NCBI RefSeq assembly: GCF_015209725.1
Contig: NZ_CP063656.1
Location: 1,781,001 to 1,845,000, forward strand
DNA: 64,000 nucleotides
Reading direction: 5' to 3'
Source of the DNA: Lysobacter ciconiae
Lineage (GTDB): Bacteria > Pseudomonadota > Gammaproteobacteria > Xanthomonadales > Xanthomonadaceae
A program made the translations under genes and the position numbers. Shown one piece after another: positions 1-9,600 of this stretch (the stretch's first letter is position 1; each line of letters starts with the position of its first letter). The notes under the pieces are model-generated. The model was not told the origin of the DNA, did no database searches, and worked only from the letters and a program-made list of their open reading frames with translations.

Positions 1-1
1 G

Positions 2-1129
2 GGCCGCCTGGACATCAACACCACCGGCCTGCTGATGCTGACCACCGACGGTGAGTTGGCCAACACCCTGATGCACCCCTCGCACGAAGTGTCGCGCGAG
101 TACGTGTGCCGGGTGCGGGCGCCCGAAGGCGAGGAACGGGTGGAGGATGCGGTCGTCGCGCGGCTCAAGCGCGGGGTGTCGCTGGAGGACGGCCCGGCCA
201 GATTTGACGATGTCGAGCGGATCGGCGGTGCGGACTCGCACGACTGGTTCCGGGTGGTGGTCAAGGAAGGCCGCAACCGCGAAGTTCGTCGCTTGTGGGA
301 ATCGCAGGGCTGCCAGGTCAGCCGCCTGAAGCGGATCAAGTACGGCTCGGTCGACCTGCCGCGCGAATTGCTCCGCGGCCAGTCCATCGAAATGCCGACC
401 GAGCGGGTGGACGCCCTGCGCAAGGAGTTGGGACTGGAGGACGGCACGCCGTCCGCGCTGACCCTGCTGCCGGTGATCGGCCAGCGCAAGGCGGCCCGTT
501 CCACCATCAACCTGACCGGTCGGGCGCAGAGCCCGGGCTATGTCGGTGGCCACGTCACCAGCGCTGATGAGGGGCGCGAACTGCGCCGCTTCGACAACGT
601 GCGCGAGGATCGCGGCCGTGGCCGCGGTGCCCCCAAGCGCCACGGCGGACTGACCGTGAGCGGCGAGGCCGCCGCCAAGCAGTCGCAGCGGCCCTACAAG
701 CAGCGCGCACCCAAAGGACAGCAGCCGCTGCCCGACGGCAATCCCGCGGCGTTCCGCACCTGGTATGTGCCCGATGGCGTCAACACCGGCCCCAGCGGTC
801 ACCGCAACGCCGACAGTCGTGGCCCGAAAAAGCCCTACGGCAACAAGCCGGCCGGCGGTTACAAGGGCCGGGCGCCTGCGGGCGGACCGCGCCCACCGTA
901 CGGGCACCCCGATGGCGCCCCCAGCTTTCCCTCCGACCACGCCAACCCGGGCGGCTTCAATCCCTACGGCGACAAGCCGCGCGGCCCCGGCGGCAACCGG
1001 CCGGCCGGCAAGCCCGGCGCCGGCAAACCGGCCGGTCGTCGCGCCGGTCCGGGTGGCCCGCGACCCGGCGGTCCGCGGGGCGGCGGCCGTCCCGGCAGTG
1101 GCCGCGGTGGCTCGCGCAGCGGCAGCTGA
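2..1129 (+). CDS. rluB: 23S rRNA pseudouridine synthase RluB, 3' part (5' end outside window)
   Basis: Enzyme of the RsuA/RluB family, which isomerises a uridine of 23S rRNA helix 80 to pseudouridine. The frame is open from base 2 and already in the catalytic motif GRLDxxTxGLL, with the nucleophilic Asp near base 11, so the N-terminal S4 domain and start lie to the left of the window. The catalytic core ends around residue 145 of the visible part. The remaining roughly 230 residues are a low-complexity tail rich in Gly, Pro, Arg and Lys, as seen in other xanthomonad RluB proteins and probably RNA-binding. A terminator follows the stop. RluB is preferred over RsuA/RluE/RluF because of this long basic tail. 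Confidence 0.88.
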   Translation, partial: GRLDINTTGLLMLTTDGELANTLMHPSHEVSREYVCRVRAPEGEERVEDAVVARLKRGVSLEDGPARFDDVERIGGADSHDWFRVVVKEGRNREVRRLWESQGCQVSRLKRIKYGSVDLPRELLRGQSIEMPTERVDALRKELGLEDGTPSALTLLPVIGQRKAARSTINLTGRAQSPGYVGGHVTSADEGRELRRFDNVREDRGRGRGAPKRHGGLTVSGEAAAKQSQRPYKQRAPKGQQPLPDGNPAAFRTWYVPDGVNTGPSGHRNADSRGPKKPYGNKPAGGYKGRAPAGGPRPPYGHPDGAPSFPSDHANPGGFNPYGDKPRGPGGNRPAGKPGAGKPAGRRAGPGGPRPGGPRGGGRPGSGRGGSRSGS

Positions 1130-1148
1130 GTTGCCGGAACGTTTACAG

Positions 1149-1176
1149 AAAAAGGCACCCTGACGGGTGCCTTTTT
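1149..1176 (+). terminator. Rho-independent terminator of rluB
   Basis: An A-rich left arm, the stem GGCACCC/GGGTGCC around a TGAC loop, and a run of five T follow 20 bases after the rluB stop codon. The next gene is on the other strand. Confidence 0.85.
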
Positions 1177-1216
1177 CATTGCCTGACCGGCCGTCTCTGG
1201 AGACGGGTGTCAGCCG

Positions 1217-2992
1217 TTACTGAGCAGCAGTCACAGTGACTGGCTTGCTCGCAAGAATCCTGTGGGTCTGACTTTGGACATAGCGCAGTTCGTAGCTACC
1301 GGGGTCGTCTGGCAGAGTCAGTTCCAGCGGAGATCCTCGCGACGTCCGCTGATAGCCCACCTCACTGCGGCCCGCCGAGCCAACTTTCGCTATCGAGACG
1401 TAGTCATTGGCATAGTCGGGGCCGGTCCAGGAGACCTTGATCCTGGTTCCTCCAGCTCCTGAATCCGGGGCGTCCAACGTCGCGCTGACCTTGGTGGTTT
1501 CAATGGGTTGGCTGGCGAGAATCTTGTGCGACTGGGACTGGACGTAGCGCACCTCATAAGGACCCGGCTCGGCGGGCATCAGCAGCTTCAGTGGATTACC
1601 TGCCGAAGTGCGCGTGTAGTTCACCTCGGACCTCCCGGCGGAGCCGACCTTCGCTACGGAAATGTAGTCATTCGCATAGTTCGGTCCGGTCCATGCAACG
1701 CGCAGGGTCGAACCCGCCGGTGCCTTCGCGGGAACCTCCACGCTGGCGCCAACCTCACTCACGTCAATGCTCTCGCGTGTGAGCACGTTGTGATTCTTGG
1801 CGCTCACATAGCGGACCTCGTAGGTGCCGGCAGTGGGCGGCATCAACAACTGCAGCGGGTTGCCGTCTTTGGTACGGGTGTAGTTGGCATGTCTGCTGTT
1901 GCCCGCATCCGCGGGGCCTACAGAAATGTAGTCATCGCCCTCACCCGGCCCCGTCCAGATGACGCGGACCTTCGAACCCGCGGCGGCGGTAGCAGGCACC
2001 TTCAGCGTGGCCTTGAGCTCGACCACGATCGGCAACGTAAGGCTGGCACGGTCACCCGTGAGTTTGATCTCCCCCTCCGCGGTCGCACCATCCGATCCGC
2101 GGATAACCGATACGTCATGCACGCCGCGCGGAAGTTCTACCTCGAGCTTGCCGGTTGCGTCGGACTCATGCAGAACCTCACCGGTCGCACCATGGCGAAC
2201 GGTCCACACCAGATCCTGCCTGATCACCGGGCCGCCTTGCTGGTCGGTCGCCTCCAGACTTGCCTTGCCAGTCGGTATTGCCGCGGGGTCGGGGGCGGGT
2301 GCAGGCTCGGCTTTTGCCGGCGCGGGTTCCGCCGCTTTTGCCTTCGTGGATGGCGCGACACTGATTTGCGCCAAGGCGTACTTCAACTCTTTGGCGTCAT
2401 CGGCGACGAAGAAACGGCCTCCGGTCGCATCGGCCATGCACTTCAGCTCGCCCTTCGCCCCGGCCTCTTCTTCGCCCAAGCCAAAGCCCACCGTATGCAC
2501 GGTCAGACCAATGCCCATCGTCGCCAGCTTTGCGGCGGCCGCACACGGATCTGCGTGACAGGTTTCCTGACCGTCAGACACCAGAATGACGGTGGCTTCG
2601 TTCTCGGTGAATTTCACGGCCTCGGCGGCCTGCTGCACCGCAGCGGTCATCGGCGTTTTGCCGACGGGATTCATCCCGGCGATGGCCTTGGCGATGGCGG
2701 CGCGGTCGCCACCGACCGGCACTAGCGTCTGGATGTCCTTGCAGTCGCCTTTGCGGCGATGACCGTAGGCAACGAGACCAAGCCGGCGCTCGGGCGGCAG
2801 GTCGTCCAGCAATTCCTTCACCACGTCGCGCGCGATGGTGATCTTGGGCACTCCGTCTATCTGGCCCCACATGGATCCGGACGCGTCGAACACCAGGATC
2901 GTGTCGCCAGCAGCGGACGTGTCCTGGGCGAGTGCGGGCAGGCTCAGGCCGGTCAGCCCGAGCAGCAGTCCCATTGCGATAAGTCGAATCAT
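1217..2992 (-). CDS. Secreted VWA-domain protein with three C-terminal 88-residue repeats
   Basis: 591-residue exported protein of unknown function. A signal peptide spans residues 1-22 (cleavage after ALA). The von Willebrand A domain covers about residues 30-210, with the metal-binding DxSxS motif at D36, S38 and S40. An Ala/Pro/Lys-rich linker and a short beta domain (about 245-325) follow. Then come three tandem repeats of exactly 88 residues (327-414, 415-502, 503-591), each with WTGP, DYxS, a PLxL core and a YExRYV strand. The ATG at 2992 was chosen because an AAGGA box sits just upstream and the signal peptide starts there; the frame stays open upstream without a credible start. Repeats of this kind recur in VWA proteins of other Proteobacteria, but I know of no assigned role. 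Confidence 0.8.
   Translation of the reverse strand: MIRLIAMGLLLGLTGLSLPALAQDTSAAGDTILVFDASGSMWGQIDGVPKITIARDVVKELLDDLPPERRLGLVAYGHRRKGDCKDIQTLVPVGGDRAAIAKAIAGMNPVGKTPMTAAVQQAAEAVKFTENEATVILVSDGQETCHADPCAAAAKLATMGIGLTVHTVGFGLGEEEAGAKGELKCMADATGGRFFVADDAKELKYALAQISVAPSTKAKAAEPAPAKAEPAPAPDPAAIPTGKASLEATDQQGGPVIRQDLVWTVRHGATGEVLHESDATGKLEVELPRGVHDVSVIRGSDGATAEGEIKLTGDRASLTLPIVVELKATLKVPATAAAGSKVRVIWTGPGEGDDYISVGPADAGNSRHANYTRTKDGNPLQLLMPPTAGTYEVRYVSAKNHNVLTRESIDVSEVGASVEVPAKAPAGSTLRVAWTGPNYANDYISVAKVGSAGRSEVNYTRTSAGNPLKLLMPAEPGPYEVRYVQSQSHKILASQPIETTKVSATLDAPDSGAGGTRIKVSWTGPDYANDYVSIAKVGSAGRSEVGYQRTSRGSPLELTLPDDPGSYELRYVQSQTHRILASKPVTVTAAQ
1220..2014 (-). repeat. Three tandem 264-bp coding repeats in the VWA protein gene
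   Basis: The repeat units lie at 1751-2014, 1487-1750 and 1220-1486. They encode aligned 88- or 89-residue modules without length change. Units two and three are most alike, sharing a 14-residue identical stretch from YANDY onward except for conservative changes, which suggests the most recent duplication. Confidence 0.75.
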
Positions 2993-3074
2993 GGCGATGT
3001 CCTTTTTCCCTGCGTGTGCGGGTAACTCCGCGGCAAAGCGGCACGCGCCGCCAGCGGCTGATCGGTCGTGTGCC

Positions 3075-3707
3075 TTACCAGTGCCCGTAGATTGGTGCGA
3101 AGCGGCGGCTGACATGGTCCAGGTCGCGCCGGGCCATATCCTCGCGGCGACGGGCGTGCCGCAAATCCTCGTCGGCACGCCGGATGTCGGCGCGCAGATC
3201 GCTGATTTCCCTGCGCAGGCGTCTCCGCTCATCATCGCTTTCGGCGCGGTCGAGTCGCTTCTGCGCCTTGCCGATGTCCTTGTCGGCCTTGCGGATGCGG
3301 TACTCGATCGAGCCCACGTCCGAACTCACGTCATCAAGGCGCTGCTTGGCGTCGTGGACGAAGCGGCCGTCGCCAAACCCGGCCAGGAAGCCGGGTTCCA
3401 GGTGGCTCGGGCACACACCGGCGTAATTGCGGCCGTTGGCCGCCGCAGTGAAGCCGCGATAAGGCGTGCAGTAGACCTCCAGCCCACGCTCGCGCGCCTC
3501 CAGGTAGGTGCGGGCATCCACGCCCACCCCGTACGCCGCGCACGCCTGCTCGTGGTTGCCCAGACGGGATGACGGATACCCGGCGACACCGTCGTCATAG
3601 CCGATGCGGGACCAGTTGCCGCTCAGGCAGTCGCCCTGGCTCACGGTTGCGCAACCGCTGTGAAGCAGCGCGAGCAAGGCGATAAACAGTAAACGTGTTG
3701 CTTTCAT
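3075..3707 (-). CDS. DUF2799-family lipoprotein
   Basis: 210-residue predicted lipoprotein. The N-terminus has a hydrophobic signal and the lipobox LHSGC, so Cys19 should be lipidated. The central part (about 25-120) matches the DUF2799 pattern: YDDG near the start, a Gly/Tyr-rich stretch and several spaced Cys. The C-terminal third (about 125-195) is a highly charged Arg/Asp/Glu heptad region, likely a coiled coil. Function is unknown. It lies 82 bases upstream of the VWA gene on the same strand, so the two may share a transcript. Confidence 0.7.
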   Translation of the reverse strand: MKATRLLFIALLALLHSGCATVSQGDCLSGNWSRIGYDDGVAGYPSSRLGNHEQACAAYGVGVDARTYLEARERGLEVYCTPYRGFTAAANGRNYAGVCPSHLEPGFLAGFGDGRFVHDAKQRLDDVSSDVGSIEYRIRKADKDIGKAQKRLDRAESDDERRRLRREISDLRADIRRADEDLRHARRREDMARRDLDHVSRRFAPIYGHW

Positions 3708-3783
3708 TGCACTCCCCTGTCGGGCGTCCCGCCCGGGTAATCACTGGGTCCCGCTGCCGCATGCGGCCACCAGCGACGCAGGC

Positions 3784-4065
3784 GTGCACCGGCATGGGCC
3801 TGATGCGCTCTGTTCCCTGATACGACGTCATGGTTTCGAACCGGACACGTTCCGGAGGCCGTTTCCGAAACATCCCGCCCGCGGCAGAGCGCGCGGGCGG
3901 AATCGCAGGCTCCCGCGCAGAGATCGCGTGTCGAACCTTCTCCAGCGCGGATACCAGGACGGCTATGGCAACCGCTATGACTACGGCTACCGGCGCAGCG
4001 ACGGCAGCGTCGCGATCATCGCCGCGGTATTGGCGACCATTGTTGGCCTGCAGATGTTGAACTGA
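3784..4065 (+). CDS. Possible small membrane protein (hypothetical)
   Basis: This is the only candidate gene in the 377-base gap at 3708-4084. The frame has a GTG at 3784 (93 codons) or a GTG at 3928 (45 codons). The C-terminal 45 residues look protein-like: a Tyr/Gly-rich segment followed by a Val/Ala/Ile-rich 17-residue hydrophobic stretch and a short end. The N-terminal part is Arg/Pro-rich and resembles noise. There is no convincing ribosome binding site at either start. It is convergent with the oligomer hydrolase gene. It may be a remnant or not translated at all. Confidence 0.3.
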   Translation: MHRHGPDALCSLIRRHGFEPDTFRRPFPKHPARGRARGRNRRLPRRDRVSNLLQRGYQDGYGNRYDYGYRRSDGSVAIIAAVLATIVGLQMLN

Positions 4066-4084
4066 TGTTCGTCGATCCCGTCGC

Positions 4085-5887
4085 TCAGCGCGGGATCGCC
4101 AGGTGCCCGGCCTGCAGGGGCTTGCCCGCACCGCGCGGCGTGGTCGCGATGACCGCATCGACCGGCATCGGCGCACCGTTCTCCAGGTGCGCCCACGTGC
4201 GGTCCAGCGCCTCGTAGACATAGGGCAACAGCGGCAGGTAGATCCCGGCGTACACGGGCACGCCAAGGAAGGCGTCGAAGTGCTGCACGTTCCGCACCTG
4301 CCAGTGGTGCACGTCCGCGCCGGCGCTGCGCGCGGCCGCGACATACGGCGTGCTGGTGAATGCAGGCGGGATCAATCCATCATCCAAGCCGTGGATCACC
4401 ATCACCGGCAGTCCGGCGGCAGGCGGGGCAACCTGCAATTCACTGATGCCCTGGCGCACGCGATCGGCATCCGCACCCTGCCCGTCCCACAGCGCACGCA
4501 GGCACTGCAGGCCCGCGACCGGATTGGCCGGGTCGATCACTCGTGCGACGATGGCAACGCCCGCGCCCGGAGGTATTCCAGCGGCCTCCGATGACCACGC
4601 GGCGCGCTCGGTCGCGGTCGCCGGACGGGGCGTTCCATCTTTGGCCACCGCCGAGAATGAATAGCCGCACGGATGTGCTCCGGCCGGGAGGCGGCCGTAG
4701 GCCGAGGCGTAGGTCACCGCGACCGAGCGCCACAGGTCGAAGGCAACGCTGATCGAGCCGGCACGAAGCGCTTCGTCGGTCCAGCCATTGGCACGCAGGG
4801 CCTGATAGGCGGACTGCTGCTGCTCGCCCAGGGTGTCGCCCTGGATCAGGCCGGCCGTTGCCAGCGCCGCACACTGCGCGTCCGCGGTCGGCAGCGCCGG
4901 GATTCCCAGCACGGGCAGCGCGCACGGCATCAGCAGCGCCGCCTCGGTGGTGTAGTCGTAGATGGGGCGCGCGCCGGCGACCGTCACATTCGGTTCCGCC
5001 GCGACGACCGCATCCAGCCAGTCGCCCGCAGACGCCGACTGGGCCGCCTGCAGTACCGCGCCGCCGCCATTGGATATGCCGACCGCTATAACGCGGGTGT
5101 TGTCGAAGCGGTAGGGGGCGGCGTCCGGGAACGCTTCGGTGAGGACTTTGAGCGCAAATTCGGCTGACTGGCGCACGTGCTCGCCCCAGTGCGCTTCGGG
5201 GTTGTCGCCGGAATGCGCATGTTTGAAGGCGACGCCCGTGGCCGGCGCCTGCTCCGGCTGGAATGCCAGAGCGGCGTCCGGTCCACCGATGGTGCCGTCC
5301 AGTTGCACCCCGAGCCCGGCGTCCAGGTCGTAGTAATCGCTGCCGGCGCCCTTGTCGGTGTACGCGATCGCGCAGCCCCTGGGCAGCGCCCACGGGCCGG
5401 CGACGGCAATCGCGCCGAGGACACCGCGCGACCCGGAGGCCGGTGCCAGCACGACGCAACGCGCCTGCTGGTCAAAGTTGTCGGGCACCTGCACCAGCAC
5501 CCGATGTGGTTGCTTCGCGCCCGGCAGCCGCGCCAGCGTCTGGAACTCCCGGCCCGGCGATGGCGCGACGCTGCCGTAAAGCTCCGCATAGCCGCCTCCC
5601 GGCGCGAGATCCGCGATGCCGCGCCAGTTGCTCCAGACGGCGCGCCGGCGCACTTCCACGGCCGTGGGGCTTTCCGGGTCGGCTAACGCCGGTGCGGTCA
5701 TGGCGCGCAAGCCGTCCAGACCCAGGCCGGCGGTGAGCAGGTCATCGTTGCCGCGGTGTTCGGTGACACGCACCGGGCCGAAAGCGGTCGCTGCCATGGC
5801 GGTGTTTCCTGGATTGGGTGTGGTCGCGCAGCCGGCGGCGACGGACAGGACGGCAGGCAGGGCGACGGCAAGCAGGGAAGTTTTCAT
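4085..5887 (-). CDS. D-(-)-3-hydroxybutyrate oligomer hydrolase, lipoprotein form
   Basis: 600-residue enzyme of the 3-hydroxybutyrate oligomer hydrolase family, which cleaves short poly-3-hydroxybutyrate oligomers to monomers. The nucleophile lies in the GISNG lipase box (Ser272), and downstream HGLDDGLIPP and VQHFDAF segments carry the expected Asp and His region. The N-terminus is a signal with lipobox VAAGC (Cys19), so the protein is probably anchored in the periplasm or outer membrane. The gene stands alone with its own start at 5887, divergent from the response regulator. A separate PHA-system gene occurs at 14662, consistent with polyester metabolism in this organism. Confidence 0.82.
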   Translation of the reverse strand: MKTSLLAVALPAVLSVAAGCATTPNPGNTAMAATAFGPVRVTEHRGNDDLLTAGLGLDGLRAMTAPALADPESPTAVEVRRRAVWSNWRGIADLAPGGGYAELYGSVAPSPGREFQTLARLPGAKQPHRVLVQVPDNFDQQARCVVLAPASGSRGVLGAIAVAGPWALPRGCAIAYTDKGAGSDYYDLDAGLGVQLDGTIGGPDAALAFQPEQAPATGVAFKHAHSGDNPEAHWGEHVRQSAEFALKVLTEAFPDAAPYRFDNTRVIAVGISNGGGAVLQAAQSASAGDWLDAVVAAEPNVTVAGARPIYDYTTEAALLMPCALPVLGIPALPTADAQCAALATAGLIQGDTLGEQQQSAYQALRANGWTDEALRAGSISVAFDLWRSVAVTYASAYGRLPAGAHPCGYSFSAVAKDGTPRPATATERAAWSSEAAGIPPGAGVAIVARVIDPANPVAGLQCLRALWDGQGADADRVRQGISELQVAPPAAGLPVMVIHGLDDGLIPPAFTSTPYVAAARSAGADVHHWQVRNVQHFDAFLGVPVYAGIYLPLLPYVYEALDRTWAHLENGAPMPVDAVIATTPRGAGKPLQAGHLAIPR

Positions 5888-5973
5888 GCACCGACATTAG
5901 CAAGACCGGAGCAGCCCGCTCATCGTACTTTCGTACCACGCCCCGGCCCCGCACAGTTGCTAATCTGGCGCGG

Positions 5974-6639
5974 ATGCCTTCCCTCCTTATTGCCGACGAC
6001 CACCCGCTGTTCCGGGCCGCATTGCGCGGCGCCGCGGCGGATGCGGTGGCCGACCTGACCGTGCACGAAGCCGACTCGCTGCCGACCGTGCTGGCGCTGC
6101 TGGAGGCGGAGCCGGACATCGACCTGATCCTGCTGGACCTGCACATGCCCGGCAACCACGGCCTCGCCGGTCTGGCGGCGATCCGCGCCCAGTACCCGGG
6201 CGTCGCGGTGGTGGTCGTGTCGGCCAACGACGACCCGCGCGTGATCCGGCGGGCGCTGGACCACGGCGCGGCCGGTTATCTACCCAAGAGCTCGGGACTG
6301 GACGAGCTTCGCGACGCCATCCGCGCCGTGCTGGCGTGCGAGCAATGGTTGCCGCCGGCGCTGCGCGCCTCGGTCTCCCACACCCGCAGCTCGCCCAACG
6401 ATGCCGAGCTGGCGGCGCGGCTTGCCAGCCTGTCGCCGCAACAGTTCCGCGTGCTCAGCTTTGTTGCCGAAGGTCTGTTGAACAAGCAGATCGCCGACCG
6501 CCTCGCGGTCCAGGAACGCACCGTCAAGGCGCACCTGTCAGCGATCTTCGAGCGTCTGGGCGTGCGCAACCGCACCCAGGCGGGGGTGATCCTGCGGAGC
6601 CTGGAACTCGTCGACCCGGCTCGGGTGGTCGCAGACTGA
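5974..6639 (+). CDS. crbR: LuxR-family response regulator, CrbR/ErdR-type
   Basis: 221-residue two-component regulator. The receiver domain spans residues 1-120, with acidic D8/D9, phospho-acceptor D55 and the conserved Lys in LPKSS. A LuxR/NarL-type helix-turn-helix covers about 150-215 (LSPQQFRVL through RTQAGVIL). The ATG at 5974 begins directly at the receiver fold; the upstream frame extension is rejected. It ends 11 bases from the convergent SSS-fused hybrid kinase gene. In Vibrio and Pseudomonas the pair CrbS-CrbR (MxtR-ErdR) with these same architectures activates acetyl-CoA synthetase. The same pairing is inferred here; no acs gene is in the window. Confidence 0.72.
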   Translation: MPSLLIADDHPLFRAALRGAAADAVADLTVHEADSLPTVLALLEAEPDIDLILLDLHMPGNHGLAGLAAIRAQYPGVAVVVVSANDDPRVIRRALDHGAAGYLPKSSGLDELRDAIRAVLACEQWLPPALRASVSHTRSSPNDAELAARLASLSPQQFRVLSFVAEGLLNKQIADRLAVQERTVKAHLSAIFERLGVRNRTQAGVILRSLELVDPARVVAD

Positions 6640-6650
6640 GCGGATCGCGC

Positions 6651-9600
6651 TCAGTCTTCCTCGACAGCCACCGGCTCCCCGCGCAGCGCACTCGCGGCCA
6701 GCATCCGGTCCAGCACGGACTTCAGCGCGAGTGGCTTGAGCGGCTTGGACAGCAACGACTGCCCCGCATCCAGCACTGCGCGTCGGACCACGTGGCCGGT
6801 ATCGGCGCTGAGGATGAGAGTCGGCCGGGCGCCGTGTTCGACGGCCAGCGCTTCGGCCAGCGCCACCCCGGTGTCACCGTCGTCGAGGTGGCAATCGAAC
6901 AGCCACAGCGCGGCCGGTTGATGAGCAACGTGCCGGCGCGCGCCCTCGCGGTCCGCCGCCGTCAACACCTCACAGCCCCATCCGCGCAGGATCGCGGCCA
7001 GTGCCGCCAGCGCCTGCGCATCGTTGTCGACCAGCAGCACGCGCAGGCCGGCAAGACCGCGGGATGCGCTGGCGACCGCCGGCAGCCGCGCCTCGACGCG
7101 CGCGACCTGCATCGCGAACATCGTGCCCTGCCCCGGGCTGCTGCGCAGGGTCAGCGGAGCCTCGAGCAGGTGGGCAATCCGATCGGCGATCGACAGCCCC
7201 AGGCCAAGCCCTTGCCCGGGTGCATCGGTGCCGCGCCGGAACTCCTCAAAAATGGCCTGCTGCATGCCTGCGTCGATGCCGGGGCCTGTGTCATGGACCT
7301 CGATCCGCAGCCCGTCGCCGCGGCGGCGCACGCCCAGCAGGACACGACCACTGGTGGTGTACCGCACCGCGTTGGCAAGGAAGTTCTGCAGTGCGCGCCG
7401 CAGCAGTTGCGGGTCGCTGTGCACCCACGCCTGGGTTGGCACGAAACGGAACCCAAGTCCGCGCGCAGCGGCGATGGCGCTGAATTCCGAAGCCAGCGGC
7501 TCGAGCACTTCGGCCAGGGCGAAGGCCCGCGGCTCCGGCACCAGGCCGCCGGCCTCCAGGCGCGACATCTCCAGCAGACCGGTGAGCAGGTCGCCGGTGG
7601 AATCCAGGGCGCCGCCGATCTGGGCGAGCATCGCGCGCTGTGCATCGTCGGCGGCCTGCACCGACATCGCGTCGGTGAACAGCTGCGCGGCATGCAGCGG
7701 CTGCATCAGGTCGTGGCCGATCGCGGCAAGGAACCGGCTTTTGGCATCATTCGCGCGCTCGGCCTCCCGCGTGGCGATCTGCAGATCGGCCGTGCGCTCG
7801 ATGACGCGCTGCTCCAAGGTCTCGTTGGATTGCAGCAGCGCGGCCTCCGCGCGGCGGAAATCGGTGACGTCGGTGAAGGTCGCCACGAAGCCGCCACCGG
7901 GCATGGGGTTGCCACGGATCTCCAGGATGCTGCCGTCGGCGAGGATGCGTTCGGTGAGGTGCGGTGAACCGGCACGCATGAAGGCCAGCCTCCGCTCCAG
8001 TGCGCGCTCCAGCCCGCCTGCAGGAGGTGCGCCCTGCATCATCGCCCAGCGCGACAGATCGGCGATCGGACGCCCCACCTGCAGCAACTCGGCGGGATAC
8101 TGGAACAGCTCGGCGTAGCGCCGGTTCCAGGCCACCAGCCGCAGCTGCGCATCCACCACGCTGATGCCCTGGCTCATGTTGTGCAACGCCGCTTCCAGGA
8201 CACGCTGGTTGAAACGCAGGTCCGCCGACGCCTCGCCGACGATCGCCGCCACCGTGTCCAGCCCGCGCCCGCTCTCGCTGCGCGCGGCATCCAGCAGCAC
8301 GCGCGCCGACGCGGAGCCGAGTACCGCCGCCAACTCACGCTCGATGCCCGCCTCCACCGCCGCTGGCACCGGGCCCGTCGCCGGGGCCTTCTGCAGCAGT
8401 TGCTGGACACGGTTGCGCGGCAGGAACCGCATGCCCGCGTCGCGCAGGCTTTGTGCATCCATGCCGCGGTAACTGCGCCTCGGCGTATCGCGACGCCAAC
8501 TCCAGGTCCAGCCGAGCACCGTGGCCAGCGTGCCAAGGAATAGACTGACCCCGACCGCGCGCCCCAGCCGGCTCCAGCCGGTCAGGCCGAACAGGCCGTC
8601 CGGCGCCAGCATGTGCAAGCCCAGCGGCCCCGACTCCAGCCATGCGGGGCGATGCCCGACCACTTCGAACACCATCGGCAGCAGCAGTACCCAGGCCCAG
8701 GCCGCAAAACCCACCACCACACCGATCACCGCTGCCCGCGGCGGCGTCTGCGGCCGCCACACCGCGAACCCCAGCGCAGGCGCGAGCGTCGCCAGTGCCG
8801 AGAACGACACCGCACCGACGTCGGCCAGCGCTTCGTTGCCTCCTACCAACCGGCTGTAGGCCCAGGCCAGCAGCATGATCGCGACGATGCCGAATCGTCG
8901 CAGCATCAACACGCTGCCGCGAAGGTCGCTGCCATCGTTGCGCGACCAGGCGCCGCGCAGCAGCCCCGGCGCGAACCAGTGGTTGCCGATCATCAGTCCC
9001 AGCGTCAGGGTGCTGACCACGACCATGCCGGTGGCGGCGCTCAAGCCGCCGAGGAACGCGAACAGCGCCAGGCCCTCGTGGCCCTGCGACAACGGCAGCG
9101 CCAGCACGTACATGTCGGAGGGCACCGAGTCGCCGAGCAAGGCCGCACCGGCGGTGGCCAGTGGCAGGACCGGCAAGGCGATCAGGATCAGGTACAGCGG
9201 AAACTGCCAGCGCGCGGTGCGTACGTCGCGCTCGTCGCGGCACTCGACCACTCCGATATGGAACTGGTGCGGCATGATGAACATCGCCAGCGCGCCCAGC
9301 AGGACCAGCGGGAGGAATCCGGCGGACGGCGCCGCGGGCATGGTCGGTATCGACTGCACCGGGATCTGCGGCGAGGCACCGGTGCCGCTGTCCAGCCCGA
9401 ACCAGACAAACGCGCCGATGGCGAGCATCGCGCCAAGCTTGAACACGGACTCGAACGCCATGGCCAGCACCAGGCCGCGGTTGTGTTCGGTGGCGCTCGC
9501 GCGCCGGGTGCCGAACAGCATCGCAAACACCGCCATCGCCAGTGCGACGTACAGCGCGCTGTCCTGCCACGGCGGTGTCGCCAGCCCCGCATCGCGCGCG

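Noticed and set aside
2993..3235. N-terminal extension of the VWA protein
   Set aside because: It would put a signal peptide in the middle of the chain and overlaps the DUF2799 gene; the ribosome binding site and signal peptide favour 2992.
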